A DNA stretch of 11,130 nt from contig JAITAJ010000180.1 of NCBI GenBank assembly GCA_031284185.1, positions 1 through 11,130 on the forward strand, given 5' to 3'. The position numbers and the translations under genes were made by a program. This document shows positions 5,526 to 11,130 of this stretch, piece after piece. Below the pieces are notes generated by a model. That model did no database searches, was not told the origin of the DNA, and was given only the letters and a program-made list of their open reading frames with translations. Source of the stretch: Accumulibacter sp. (lineage in GTDB: Bacteria > Pseudomonadota > Gammaproteobacteria > Burkholderiales > Rhodocyclaceae). Every line of letters begins with the position of its first letter. Within the stretch, counting starts at the first letter, position 1.

Positions 5526-6614
5526 ATGTTTCCGACCTTGCCAACCCTTTCGCGGATATCCTTTTCGCGCCTGATGACGGGCGCCGTTCTGTCGCTTCTG
5601 GTCTCCCTTGCGCACGCGCAGACGCTCACGGACATTCAAGCCTTGATGAAAGAGGGGAAGCTGCCCCAGGCGCTGACGCAGATCGACCGTTACATCGCCG
5701 CGCAACCGAAAGATGCCCAGGGGCCGTTCACCAAGGGACTGATCCTCAGTGAAATGGGACGCCCACAGGACGCAATCAAGGTTTTTTCCGAACTCACCGA
5801 GAATTTCCCCGAATTGCCGGAGCCATATAACAATCTGGCCGTCCTGTACGCTCAGCAGAAACAGTACGACAAGGCGCAAGCCGCGCTCGAAACGGCTATC
5901 CATACCCATCCGAGCTACGCCATCGCCCACGAGAACCTCGGCGACGTCTATGCCAGACTCGCCAGCCAGGCTTATGACAAGGCCTTGCAATTCGATTCGA
6001 CGAACAGAACGACGCAAAACAAGCTGTCGATGATCAGGGAATTGATCAGCGTTTCGCTACGGTCGGGCGTCAAACCGGGCGTCGTGGCGGCAAAGACCGC
6101 GAACAGGCCGGAGAAGACCACGGTGGACGATCCGTCGGCCAAGCCGCTTGCCCCGCCGCCCGTTGCCGCCGCGCCGGTGACGCCGCCGCCGGCAGCGGCA
6201 GCGGGCGGGTCCGCCGGCAAAGCGCCGGCGGCGGCCAAACCTGATGAAGCCGGGAAAGCCGAACCCAGCGCCGCTGAAGCGGAAGATGAAATCGTCAAGA
6301 CCGTCCGCCACTGGGCCGATGCGTGGTCGCGCAAGGACGTGAACGCCTATCTGGCGTTTTACGCCGGCGATTTCCAGACGCCGAACGGAATGCCCCTCAG
6401 AAAATGGGAAACGGAACGCAGACAGCGGATCGACAAACCGGGAAAGCTGCAAGTCGACATCGAGGACATCGAGGTCTCCGTGTCCGGCGGCACGGCAACG
6501 GCGCGCTTTCGTCAGCGATATGCCTCGGCGACATTCAGGTCGCTGGCCAACAAGACGCTGGTGTTCGTGAAATCCGGGAGCCGATGGCTCATCTCGCGGG
6601 AGCGTGTGAATTGA
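5526..6614 (+). CDS. Periplasmic TPR protein with C-terminal NTF2/SnoaL-like domain
   Basis: A 362-residue exported protein of unknown exact role. Residues 1-31 form a signal peptide with a long polar start and cleavage expected after AHA (29-31). About four TPR-like helical pairs follow (33-160), for example PEPYNNLAVLYAQQKQYDKA (98-117), with the usual W/L/G/Y/A/P pattern. Residues about 175-250 are a low-complexity Pro/Ala linker (runs of GCC/GCG codons near 6150-6240). Residues 255-362 form a small alpha+beta domain beginning VRHWADAWSRKDVNAYLAFY and ending WLISRERVN, of the NTF2-like fold. The next gene product ends in a visibly related domain. The stop overlaps the next ATG by one base (TGATG), so the two are coupled. 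The ribosome site is weak (AGAGTATAAG region); a shorter start at Met17 has none. I infer a scaffold or partner of the transpeptidase in the cell envelope. Confidence 0.88.
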   Translation: MFPTLPTLSRISFSRLMTGAVLSLLVSLAHAQTLTDIQALMKEGKLPQALTQIDRYIAAQPKDAQGPFTKGLILSEMGRPQDAIKVFSELTENFPELPEPYNNLAVLYAQQKQYDKAQAALETAIHTHPSYAIAHENLGDVYARLASQAYDKALQFDSTNRTTQNKLSMIRELISVSLRSGVKPGVVAAKTANRPEKTTVDDPSAKPLAPPPVAAAPVTPPPAAAAGGSAGKAPAAAKPDEAGKAEPSAAEAEDEIVKTVRHWADAWSRKDVNAYLAFYAGDFQTPNGMPLRKWETERRQRIDKPGKLQVDIEDIEVSVSGGTATARFRQRYASATFRSLANKTLVFVKSGSRWLISRERVN

Positions 6615-7828
6615 TGCGCCGGCTCGTGTTGGCAGTGGTGTTTGTCGTCTGCGCCGCCATTCCGGTCGTCGCGGCGGTTTCGGACGGCCGCGACGCGCCT
6701 CCCGCGACACTTTCCGATTCCGGTCCCGAGCCTCAGCTGTTCAGCATTCTCGACGAAATCGAGAACGACCGGCTGGATAAGGCGCTCGAAAAAATCGAAT
6801 CCCTGCTCCGCCAATATCCGAATTTTCGCCTGGCGCATCTGATCAAGGGCGACTTGCTGCTGGCCCGCGGCGCGCCGCTGTCGACCTTCGGTAATGCCAG
6901 CAATGCCCCGAGCGAGTTGGTCAGCGACCTGCGCGATGAAATCATCGCCCGGCTCGATGCCTATCGCAACCGTTCGGTGATGGCGGGGTACCTGCCCCGC
7001 TATCTCCTGCAGATGCCGCCGGATCAGAAGTACGCGATCGTGATCGACACGCAGAAAGCGCGGCTCTACCTGTATGAGAACGATACCCGCGCCGGCAGCC
7101 CTCCGCGCTTCGTGGCCGATTACTACATGTCATATGGCAAGCTGGGGGCGGACAAGACGCGCGAGGGCGACAAAAAAACGCCGACCGGGGTCTATTACGT
7201 CACTTCCAGCCTCAATCCGAAGAAAGTCGGTGACTTCTACGGCACGGGCGCCTTCCCGATCAACTACCCCAATGAATGGGACAAGCGCCAGGGACGCAAC
7301 GGCCACGGCATCTGGCTGCATGGCACCCCGTCGGACACCTTCTCGCGGCCGCCCAAGGCATCTGACGGCTGCATGGTCTTGGCCAACGTCGATCTCGACG
7401 CGCTGGCCAAGAACTTGCAGATCGGTTTGACGCCGGTGATCATCAGCAATTCGATCGAATGGCTCTCTTTCGACGACTGGCGGAGCGAGCGCGCCGCCCT
7501 CAACAGAAAGATCGAGGAGTGGCGCGGCGACTGGGAGAGCCGCGACGTCGACCGTTACTTGAAGCACTATTCAAGGAAGTTCGCCGCCAACGGTCAGAAC
7601 CTGGAACGGTTCGCCTCGCAGAAGCGTCAGGTCAACGCCAGGAAGGAGTGGATCAAGGTCAAGCTGTCGGACGTTTCGATGTTCCGCGATCCCGGCAAGG
7701 ACGAACTGGTCGTCGTCAGTTTTGATCAGGATTATCAGAGCAACAATCTGAATAACCGGATGAAAAAGCGCCAATACTGGATCCGCGAGGGCGGAACCTG
7801 GAAGATCATTTTCGAGGGAAGCGCCTGA
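6614..7828 (+). CDS. L,D-transpeptidase (YkuD domain) with C-terminal NTF2-like domain
   Basis: A 404-residue periplasmic enzyme expected to act on peptidoglycan stem peptides (3-3 cross-links or lipoprotein anchoring), with an acyl-enzyme on Cys253. Evidence: signal peptide at residues 1-21 ending PVVAA; a short TPR-like segment (LFSILDEIENDRLDKALEKI and following, about 45-90); the YkuD domain from YAIVIDTQKARLYLY (140) to about 275. This domain includes KKTPTGVYYVT, the catalytic His236 in IWLHGTP, and SDGCMVLAN, the S/T-x-G-C motif. Residues 296-404 form a small domain (WRGDWESRDVDRYLKHYSRKF ending WKIIFEGSA) that mirrors the C-terminus of the preceding TPR protein. The start is the ATG overlapping the upstream stop; a longer in-frame opening back to 6323 is only the shadow of that gene. 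Specificity among Ldt types cannot be read from sequence. Confidence 0.93.
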   Translation: MRRLVLAVVFVVCAAIPVVAAVSDGRDAPPATLSDSGPEPQLFSILDEIENDRLDKALEKIESLLRQYPNFRLAHLIKGDLLLARGAPLSTFGNASNAPSELVSDLRDEIIARLDAYRNRSVMAGYLPRYLLQMPPDQKYAIVIDTQKARLYLYENDTRAGSPPRFVADYYMSYGKLGADKTREGDKKTPTGVYYVTSSLNPKKVGDFYGTGAFPINYPNEWDKRQGRNGHGIWLHGTPSDTFSRPPKASDGCMVLANVDLDALAKNLQIGLTPVIISNSIEWLSFDDWRSERAALNRKIEEWRGDWESRDVDRYLKHYSRKFAANGQNLERFASQKRQVNARKEWIKVKLSDVSMFRDPGKDELVVVSFDQDYQSNNLNNRMKKRQYWIREGGTWKIIFEGSA

Positions 7829-7868
7829 CAGTATCCAGAATGCCCGCTTTCAGCCGGCGGCTCATCCG

Positions 7869-7885
7869 GGCGCGGATCGCGCGCC
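7869..7885 (+). other. GC-rich hairpin downstream of the L,D-transpeptidase gene
   Basis: GGCGCG (7869-7874), loop GATCG, CGCGCC (7880-7885) can form a six-pair stem 40 bases after the stop. No U tract follows, so it is not a standard intrinsic terminator. It might block 3' exonucleases or be chance in GC-rich DNA. Confidence 0.25.
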
Positions 7886-7952
7886 GACCTCCGAAACGTC
7901 TGGGTAGGGCATCCCCCCTCGCGGCCACGCTCGGCAACGCACGGGTCATGCC

Positions 7953-7978
7953 TTGACGGGGCGCGTCCGGGATAAAAT
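7953..7978 (+). promoter_or_regulatory. Putative leaderless promoter of the DOMON-like gene
   Basis: TTGACG (7953-7958) and TAAAAT (7973-7978) are good hexamers, but the spacer is only 14 bases. The ATG at 7985 follows TAAAAT by six bases, with no Shine-Dalgarno between them. The arrangement is the same as in front of hrcA (GATAAAAT-N6-ATG). Confidence 0.45.
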
Positions 7979-7984
7979 TCCGCG

Positions 7985-8539
7985 ATGCCCGATTCCGCCG
8001 ATTTTCACATCCTCCTTCCCCATCCGCTCACTCCGGCGCCGATGATTCGCGCCGTCGAGGCCGGCATCACCGTCCTGGCGGAGGGAAGCCTCGTCTTTCA
8101 TTACCGCGTGCGGGGCGACATGGCGCGAGTGCGGGTGCCGGAGCCGGCATTTGTCGCGGAACGCCACGATGCTCTCTGGGAACACACTTGCTTCGAGGCT
8201 TTCATCGGACGGGAAGGCGACGCGGCCTACCGGGAGTTCAATTTTTCACCATCGGGACGATGGGCGGCCCATGATTTCGGCGGCTACCGGCAACGCCTGG
8301 ATGATCCGCCGCTGGCCACGCCTTGCGTCAGGACACGCTCGACGGAAGGCCGGCTCGAACTGGAAGCCGTCGTGCCGCTGTCGTCCCTACCAGGTGGCGC
8401 GGCTTGGGAAATCGGACTGTCGGCGGTGGTCGAAGCGCTCGATCTGGTCGACGATGGTCTGAGTTACTGGGCGCTGCGCCATCCCTCTCGACGTCCCGAT
8501 TTTCACCTTCGCGAAGGTTTCGTCTTGCGTCATCCGTGA
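7985..8539 (+). CDS. DOMON-like domain protein
   Basis: A 184-residue protein resembling the stand-alone DOMON-like proteins of proteobacteria, a beta-sandwich related to heme- and sugar-binding DOMON domains. Recognisable blocks are LWEHTCFEAFIG (about residues 64-75), YREFNFSPSGRWAAHDFGGY (about 81-100) and, near the end, SYWALRHPSRRPDFHLREGF. There is no signal peptide or membrane segment, so it is probably cytoplasmic unless exported otherwise. Its ligand and role are unknown to me. Histidines in the HTC and ALRHP segments could be ligands, but this is speculation. It is transcribed alone, 156 bases after the L,D-transpeptidase gene and 450 bases before the PEP-CTERM gene. Upstream sequence suggests a leaderless message. 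Confidence 0.75.
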   Translation: MPDSADFHILLPHPLTPAPMIRAVEAGITVLAEGSLVFHYRVRGDMARVRVPEPAFVAERHDALWEHTCFEAFIGREGDAAYREFNFSPSGRWAAHDFGGYRQRLDDPPLATPCVRTRSTEGRLELEAVVPLSSLPGGAAWEIGLSAVVEALDLVDDGLSYWALRHPSRRPDFHLREGFVLRHP

Positions 8540-8665
8540 CGGAAAACGGAGGGCGGCCCATTGACCGATGCTTTGCGCCGCAATTCATTTCTGGCCCTCA
8601 TCCAGAGAGAGCGCCGTCTGGAATCCTGAAATGGGAGCAAGCGCCAGAACTGGGCAAATCCCCGA

Positions 8666-8681
8666 GTGTCGGCTTTTTTAC
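8666..8681 (+). promoter_or_regulatory. Upstream motif copy 1, possible activator site
   Basis: GTGTCGGCTTTTTTAC matches copy 2 at 8794-8810 in all but one T. It ends 214 bases before the GG of the sigma-54 -24 element, a distance usual for enhancer-like sites of sigma-54 activators. Confidence 0.55.
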
Positions 8682-8793
8682 GATTTCCTTTCCGGCGGTG
8701 TCCCGACTTGCCCGATGAATGAACGCCGTAAAACGGCTGTTTGTCATGGGCGGCCAATGACCTGTGACTTATTTCACGAAACCGCGCCAAGGG

Positions 8794-8810
8794 GTGTCGG
8801 CTTTTTTTAC
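8794..8810 (+). promoter_or_regulatory. Upstream motif copy 2, possible activator site
   Basis: GTGTCGGCTTTTTTTAC followed by AGA, so it also reads TGT-N10-ACA as a loose inverted repeat. It starts 128 bases after copy 1 and ends 85 bases before the -24 GG. Confidence 0.6.
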
Positions 8811-8893
8811 AGACTCTGGCACATTCTCCAGGAGGGTTTCGTGGTTCCATATTTTATCATGAATAAACAATGGGTTATAAACACAAACCAAGG

Positions 8894-8910
8894 CGGGCAC
8901 GAGAAATGCT
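8894..8910 (+). promoter_or_regulatory. Sigma-54 (RpoN) promoter of the PEP-CTERM gene
   Basis: CGGGCACGAGAAATGCT fits the consensus YTGGCACGRNNNTTGCW with two mismatches. The essential GG (8896-8897) and GC (8908-8909) are exactly ten bases apart. Transcription would begin near 8920, giving a leader of about 70 bases. An overlapping sigma-70-like TAGAAT (8912-8917) lacks a credible -35. Confidence 0.7.
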
Positions 8911-8950
8911 TTAGAATCCACGCCTTGTTTCCTTTCCTCTAAAGATTTTG

Positions 8951-8968
8951 AACCCGGAGCGCTGGGTT
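8951..8968 (+). repeat. Palindrome in the PEP-CTERM leader, related to the repeat-family centre
   Basis: AACCCGGAGCGCTGGGTT is nearly self-complementary and close to the central palindromes at 1904-1921, 4095-4106 and 5221-5237 (AACC..AGCGCT..GGTT). The tails and GGCGCTTCGCGCC hairpin are absent. It lies in the untranslated leader, ending 21 bases before the start codon. Confidence 0.5.
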
Positions 8969-8989
8969 ATATCTCTGATAGGATTAAAA

Positions 8990-9787
8990 ATGAAAACCAA
9001 TAAAATATTGTCCATTCTCACGCTTGCTCTCTTCTCGGCCTTGTTTGTCGGTGAAGCGGCGGCAACGGAGTTCCACTTCGAATCCGGTTTCCCCGGTTGG
9101 ACGAAAGCCGGTAGCGCCGGAACCAAGGGAGCGGACGGAGTCGTCGATGCTTCGCCAGACGGTGGAAAATATGCCTATGTGACGACCGAGGGTGGGGCTA
9201 CTACCATCGACGGTTTTGGATTTGGTGGAGAATACAATGGATCGACCTTGCGTTCCAGTGTGTTCTCGGTGGACGCCGGGGATGAGTTGCAGTTCTTCTT
9301 CAATTATGTGACCACCGATGCTGCCGGATATTCGGATTACGCTTGGGCTCGCCTGCTCGACGCGTCGCTCAATCAGGTTGCCATCCTCTTCACGGCACGG
9401 ACGACACCAGAAGGAAACACGGTTCCGGGTTTTGGGATGCCAGACATTGACGCTACCGTGACGCCTGGTGAAGTCCCACTCATCCGGAATCGGACGGAAT
9501 GGTCGGTGCTCGGCTCGCATTCCGGGGCGTGTTATGACGAAGAAGAGGAGAAGCTCGGGTGTGGTTATACGGGATGGATACAGGTGGACTACTCATTCGC
9601 CGATGCTGGCGACTATATCCTCGAGTTCGGCGTGGTCAACTGGGATGACGACAAGTTCAATTCCGGCTTGGCCTTCGACGGCATCACGATCAGTAGCCCA
9701 GCCCCCAATCCTGTTCCCGAGCCAACATCCTTGGCCTTGCTCGGTTTGGGCCTGATGGGTTTCGGAGCGCTCCGGCGTCGTGAGTGA
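8990..9787 (+). CDS. PEP-CTERM sorting domain protein
   Basis: A 265-residue exported protein. The signal peptide MKTNKILSILTLALFSALF.. ends near EAAA (22-25). A mostly beta domain follows, starting TEFHFESGFPGW and ending SGLAFDGITIS. The C-terminus has the PEP-CTERM tripartite signal: VPEP (242-245), a hydrophobic stretch (248-261), and RRRE at the end. In this system an exosortase (EpsH/XrtA type) cleaves near PEP and places the protein on the envelope or in extracellular polymer. The only two cysteines, Cys181 and Cys191, flank an acidic YDEEEEKLG loop and may form a disulfide. The ATG at 8990 has AGGA (8980-8983) upstream and starts a proper signal peptide; an earlier in-frame opening at 8948 would fall in the leader palindrome. 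It is a single-gene unit with a sigma-54 promoter and a strong terminator. No exosortase gene is in the window. Confidence 0.93.
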   Translation: MKTNKILSILTLALFSALFVGEAAATEFHFESGFPGWTKAGSAGTKGADGVVDASPDGGKYAYVTTEGGATTIDGFGFGGEYNGSTLRSSVFSVDAGDELQFFFNYVTTDAAGYSDYAWARLLDASLNQVAILFTARTTPEGNTVPGFGMPDIDATVTPGEVPLIRNRTEWSVLGSHSGACYDEEEEKLGCGYTGWIQVDYSFADAGDYILEFGVVNWDDDKFNSGLAFDGITISSPAPNPVPEPTSLALLGLGLMGFGALRRRE

Positions 9788-9830
9788 TTCCTGAAACAGC
9801 TACTGCGCCCTTGTGTTTGTCCGGAACGTA

Positions 9831-9868
9831 AAAGTCCGCGACAGTTGCGTGTCGCGGACTTTGTTTTT
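9831..9868 (+). terminator. Rho-independent terminator of the PEP-CTERM gene
   Basis: AAAGTCCGCGACA (9831-9843), six-base loop GTTGCG, TGTCGCGGACTTT (9850-9862), then GTTTTT. The 13-bp stem is perfect and lies 43 bases after the stop codon. Confidence 0.93.
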
Positions 9869-9974
9869 CCGGGCAACTCGATTCACACCAAATCTGACGC
9901 TTTACAGTTCCGGTCGCGCCGCCAAGGCGGGCGCCCCTTGCCTTGCGGTTCATGGTGGATGATTTCGGACGCGG

Positions 9975-10012
9975 AAAACCCCTGAATCGTCGGCGAACGG
10001 TTCAGGGGTTTT
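9975..10012. terminator. Bidirectional terminator overlapping the tetR-family stop codon
   Basis: AAAACCCCTGAA (9975-9986) pairs perfectly with TTCAGGGGTTTT (10001-10012) around a 14-base loop, and T runs occur on both strands. The minus-strand TGA stop of the TetR-family gene (10004-10002) lies inside the stem, so its last codons (KNP) double as terminator sequence. A ribosome at the stop could influence folding. Confidence 0.85.
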
Positions 10013-10679
10013 TGTCGATGGAAGGTGTGGACCATGGAAGTTGATCGAACCTTGGAAGATCATCGGATCCTGAATGCGCACAGTAAAAAAACAACTTCAC
10101 CAACTCGTTCTCGAAAGCAGCCGTGCCTAGGTGGGACGACTGTTCCATCACTGCAGAACGGATAGCGCCAATCATGGCACGGGTCATGACATAGAGACCT
10201 ATGGGCGTCAGTGTCTTGAAGTACCCGCCCTGAGACCGTGATTGTCGAGTAAGGATCGTTTGCAGGACTTCCTCGACTGGCCTGGTCAGTTCATCGGACA
10301 AGCCGTTCGCAATCAAGGCTTCGATCAAGACTTTGCGCATCCGCTGGCGTCCTCCAAAGGCTTTTAGCAAAGCGCGCACGACAGACCGACCCAACTCGCT
10401 GTCATCAGGCGTAAGTTCGGCGTTGATGCTTCCGATGATTGCCTGGCTGACCTTATTCAGCTCTCGTCGCGCCATGGCGATCAGGATGGCGTTTTTGTCT
10501 GGAAAGTATTGGTACAACGTGCCGATGCTTACGCCTGCCACCCTGGCGATGGCGTTGGTATTGAATCTGCCCAATCCCTGCGTCTGAAGAATCCGAGCAG
10601 CGGCCTCGAAAATTGCCTCAATGGTTCCTTCAGATCGAGGCTGACTTGGTTTTTTTCTATATGGATCAATATGTTGCAT
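10002..10679 (-). CDS. TetR/AcrR-family transcriptional regulator
   Basis: A 225-residue one-component repressor. The N-terminal domain (about 18-65) contains the helix-turn-helix FNTNAIARVAGVSIGTLYQY followed by FPDKNAILIAMA, the typical TetR signature. The C-terminal part (about 75-215) is an all-helical ligand and dimer domain with no recognisable specificity. The ATG at 10679 is preferred because an upstream opening begins at TTG (10724) and adds unrelated residues; AAGAGA about 6-10 bases upstream is a weak ribosome site. It diverges from the dehydrogenase gene at 10814. In TetR families this layout usually means it represses that neighbour and itself, but the inducer is unknown. Its coding sequence looks less GC-rich than the genes to the left, which may hint at separate origin. 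Confidence 0.92.
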   Translation of the reverse strand: MQHIDPYRKKPSQPRSEGTIEAIFEAAARILQTQGLGRFNTNAIARVAGVSIGTLYQYFPDKNAILIAMARRELNKVSQAIIGSINAELTPDDSELGRSVVRALLKAFGGRQRMRKVLIEALIANGLSDELTRPVEEVLQTILTRQSRSQGGYFKTLTPIGLYVMTRAMIGAIRSAVMEQSSHLGTAAFENELVKLFFYCAHSGSDDLPRFDQLPWSTPSIDKNP

Positions 10680-10723
10680 GTTTTCTCTTGCATCCTCTAG
10701 CGGGGCCGGAAAGCGAGTAGCCA

Positions 10724-10738
10724 AGTATAAGCAATACT
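10724..10738. promoter_or_regulatory. Candidate TetR-family operator in the divergent promoter region
   Basis: AGTAT-AAGCA-ATACT is a perfect 5+5 inverted repeat of 15 bases. An outer GAGTA/TACTC pair (10715-10719 and 10735-10739) overlaps it. On the minus strand it contains TATACT, a fair -10 hexamer, 45 bases before the repressor gene. TATTAT (10741-10746) may be a -10 for the plus-strand gene. Assignment rests on position and symmetry only. Confidence 0.4.
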
Positions 10739-10813
10739 CATATTATTTGTTTTTCAGCAAGTGTCTGACATGCTGTCAAGCGCCATTCCAGCAACGATTC
10801 GAGGAGAATATCT

Positions 10814-11130
10814 ATGAACATCGCATTTTTTGGCTTGGGCCGTATGGGTGCGGGCATGGCTACCCGCTTGGCTGAGGCTGGCGAACACAATCTTACAGTA
10901 TGGAACCGCAGCCCCGACAAGGCGCTCCCATTTGCGGAATTGGGTGCCAGGGTGGTAACGGACCCGGTTGACGCCGTTTGTGACGCCGAACTTGTGATCA
11001 CCAGCTTATTGGATGACAAGTCCGTTGAAGCACTATTCAACGAGCAGAGTGCTGTTTTTCGGGCGATGTGCCCAGGGGCCATTCATCTGTGCGTGACGAC
11101 GATTTCGCCGGGCTGTGCCAATCGCTTACA
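10814..11130 (+). CDS. NAD(P)-dependent beta-hydroxyacid dehydrogenase (3-hydroxyisobutyrate dehydrogenase family), N-terminal part
   Basis: The first 105 codons are inside the window and the gene continues past its end. The start IAFFGLGRMGAGMATRLAEA carries the Rossmann nucleotide-binding motif GLGRMG (Gly7, Gly9, Gly12). VWNRSPDKA follows; Asn-Arg after the second strand is usual for NADP-preferring or glyoxylate/succinic semialdehyde reductase-like members. VITSLLDDKSVEALF and TTISPG match the family, the latter being the substrate-binding motif usually written D-x-S-T-x-S-P, here CVTTISP. GAGGAG (10801-10806) gives a strong ribosome site seven bases before the ATG. Likely substrates are 3-hydroxyisobutyrate, tartronate semialdehyde or glyoxylate; which one cannot be decided from this fragment. 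It is probably controlled by the divergent TetR-family gene. Confidence 0.88.
   Translation, partial: MNIAFFGLGRMGAGMATRLAEAGEHNLTVWNRSPDKALPFAELGARVVTDPVDAVCDAELVITSLLDDKSVEALFNEQSAVFRAMCPGAIHLCVTTISPGCANRL

Larger units (their letters stand above)
8540..8989 (+). promoter_or_regulatory. Long control region of the PEP-CTERM gene
   Basis: These 450 bases hold no credible gene. They contain two copies of a 16-17-base motif (8666-8681 and 8794-8810) and a sigma-54 promoter (8894-8910). Short inverted repeats occur at 8725-8737 (GCCGT-AAA-ACGGC), 8743-8761 (GTCAT..ATGAC) and 8853-8867 (TTTAT..ATAAA). A palindrome lies in the leader (8951-8968). Large intergenic regions with a sigma-54 motif in front of single-gene PEP-CTERM units are an established pattern in Proteobacteria, linked to the PrsK/PrsR two-component system. 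Confidence 0.75.

Noticed and set aside
6323..6613. Longer N-terminus for the L,D-transpeptidase
   Set aside because: The extension lies within the TPR gene in another frame and would bury the signal peptide that starts at the ATG at 6614.
8817..8831. Second sigma-54 -24 element (TGGCAC after motif copy 2)
   Set aside because: The -12 position, ten bases after GG, reads AG instead of GC, so the essential half is missing.
8912..8917. Independent sigma-70 promoter for the PEP-CTERM gene at TAGAAT
   Set aside because: No acceptable -35 hexamer at 16-18 bases; the sigma-54 element overlaps and fits far better. Dual use is not excluded.
9923..9940. Stem CAAGG..CCTTG between the two terminators
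   Set aside because: Only five pairs with no T run and no gene to serve; likely chance.

Overview
The window is GC-rich, densely packed proteobacterial chromosome. An hrcA-hemH pair, a PEP-CTERM surface protein behind a sigma-54 promoter, and paired TPR and L,D-transpeptidase genes with a shared C-terminal domain point to a betaproteobacterium, perhaps of the Rhodocyclales or Nitrosomonadales. This placement is inferred from gene content and family resemblance, not from a marker gene.

Layout. Positions 1-192 are the right end of an IS5-family insertion sequence (transposase C-terminus plus a probable terminal inverted repeat). Positions 195-676 hold no convincing gene. On the minus strand, 677-1693 encodes an EF-hand-like calcium-binding protein. 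Further right, hrcA (2967-3995) and hemH (1939-2967) form a minus-strand operon with a one-base TGATG overlap. A plus-strand gene of the dihydrodipicolinate synthase/N-acetylneuraminate lyase superfamily follows (4245-5168). Next is a coupled plus-strand pair: a periplasmic TPR protein (5526-6614) and an L,D-transpeptidase (6614-7828). They share a C-terminal NTF2-like domain and probably act together on the cell wall. A DOMON-like protein (7985-8539) follows. A 450-base regulatory region then precedes a single-gene PEP-CTERM unit (8990-9787) with a strong terminator. The right end has a TetR-family repressor gene (10002-10679, minus) diverging from a truncated 3-hydroxyisobutyrate dehydrogenase-type gene (10814 to the window end).

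The least ordinary content is non-coding. A modular, hairpin-forming repeat family sits at three operon boundaries (about 1829-1955, 4009-4183 and 5131-5330), with smaller pieces at 1736-1748 and 8951-8968. Its parts are purine-rich tails built from GACAGAA/GACAGAG, a GGCGCTTCGCGCC hairpin and a central AACCGAGCGCTCGGTT-type palindrome. Copies supply the last codons and stop of hemH and of the aldolase-like gene. Inverted copies of about 65 bases bracket that gene with its promoter and ribosome site, like a cassette.

The second notable region is the PEP-CTERM control region. It has a well-spaced sigma-54 -24/-12 element and two upstream copies of GTGTCGGCTTTTTTTAC, 128 bases apart. This fits the known PEP-CTERM/PrsK-PrsR pattern. 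I see no CRISPR array, tRNA or rRNA, and no clearly new multi-gene system.
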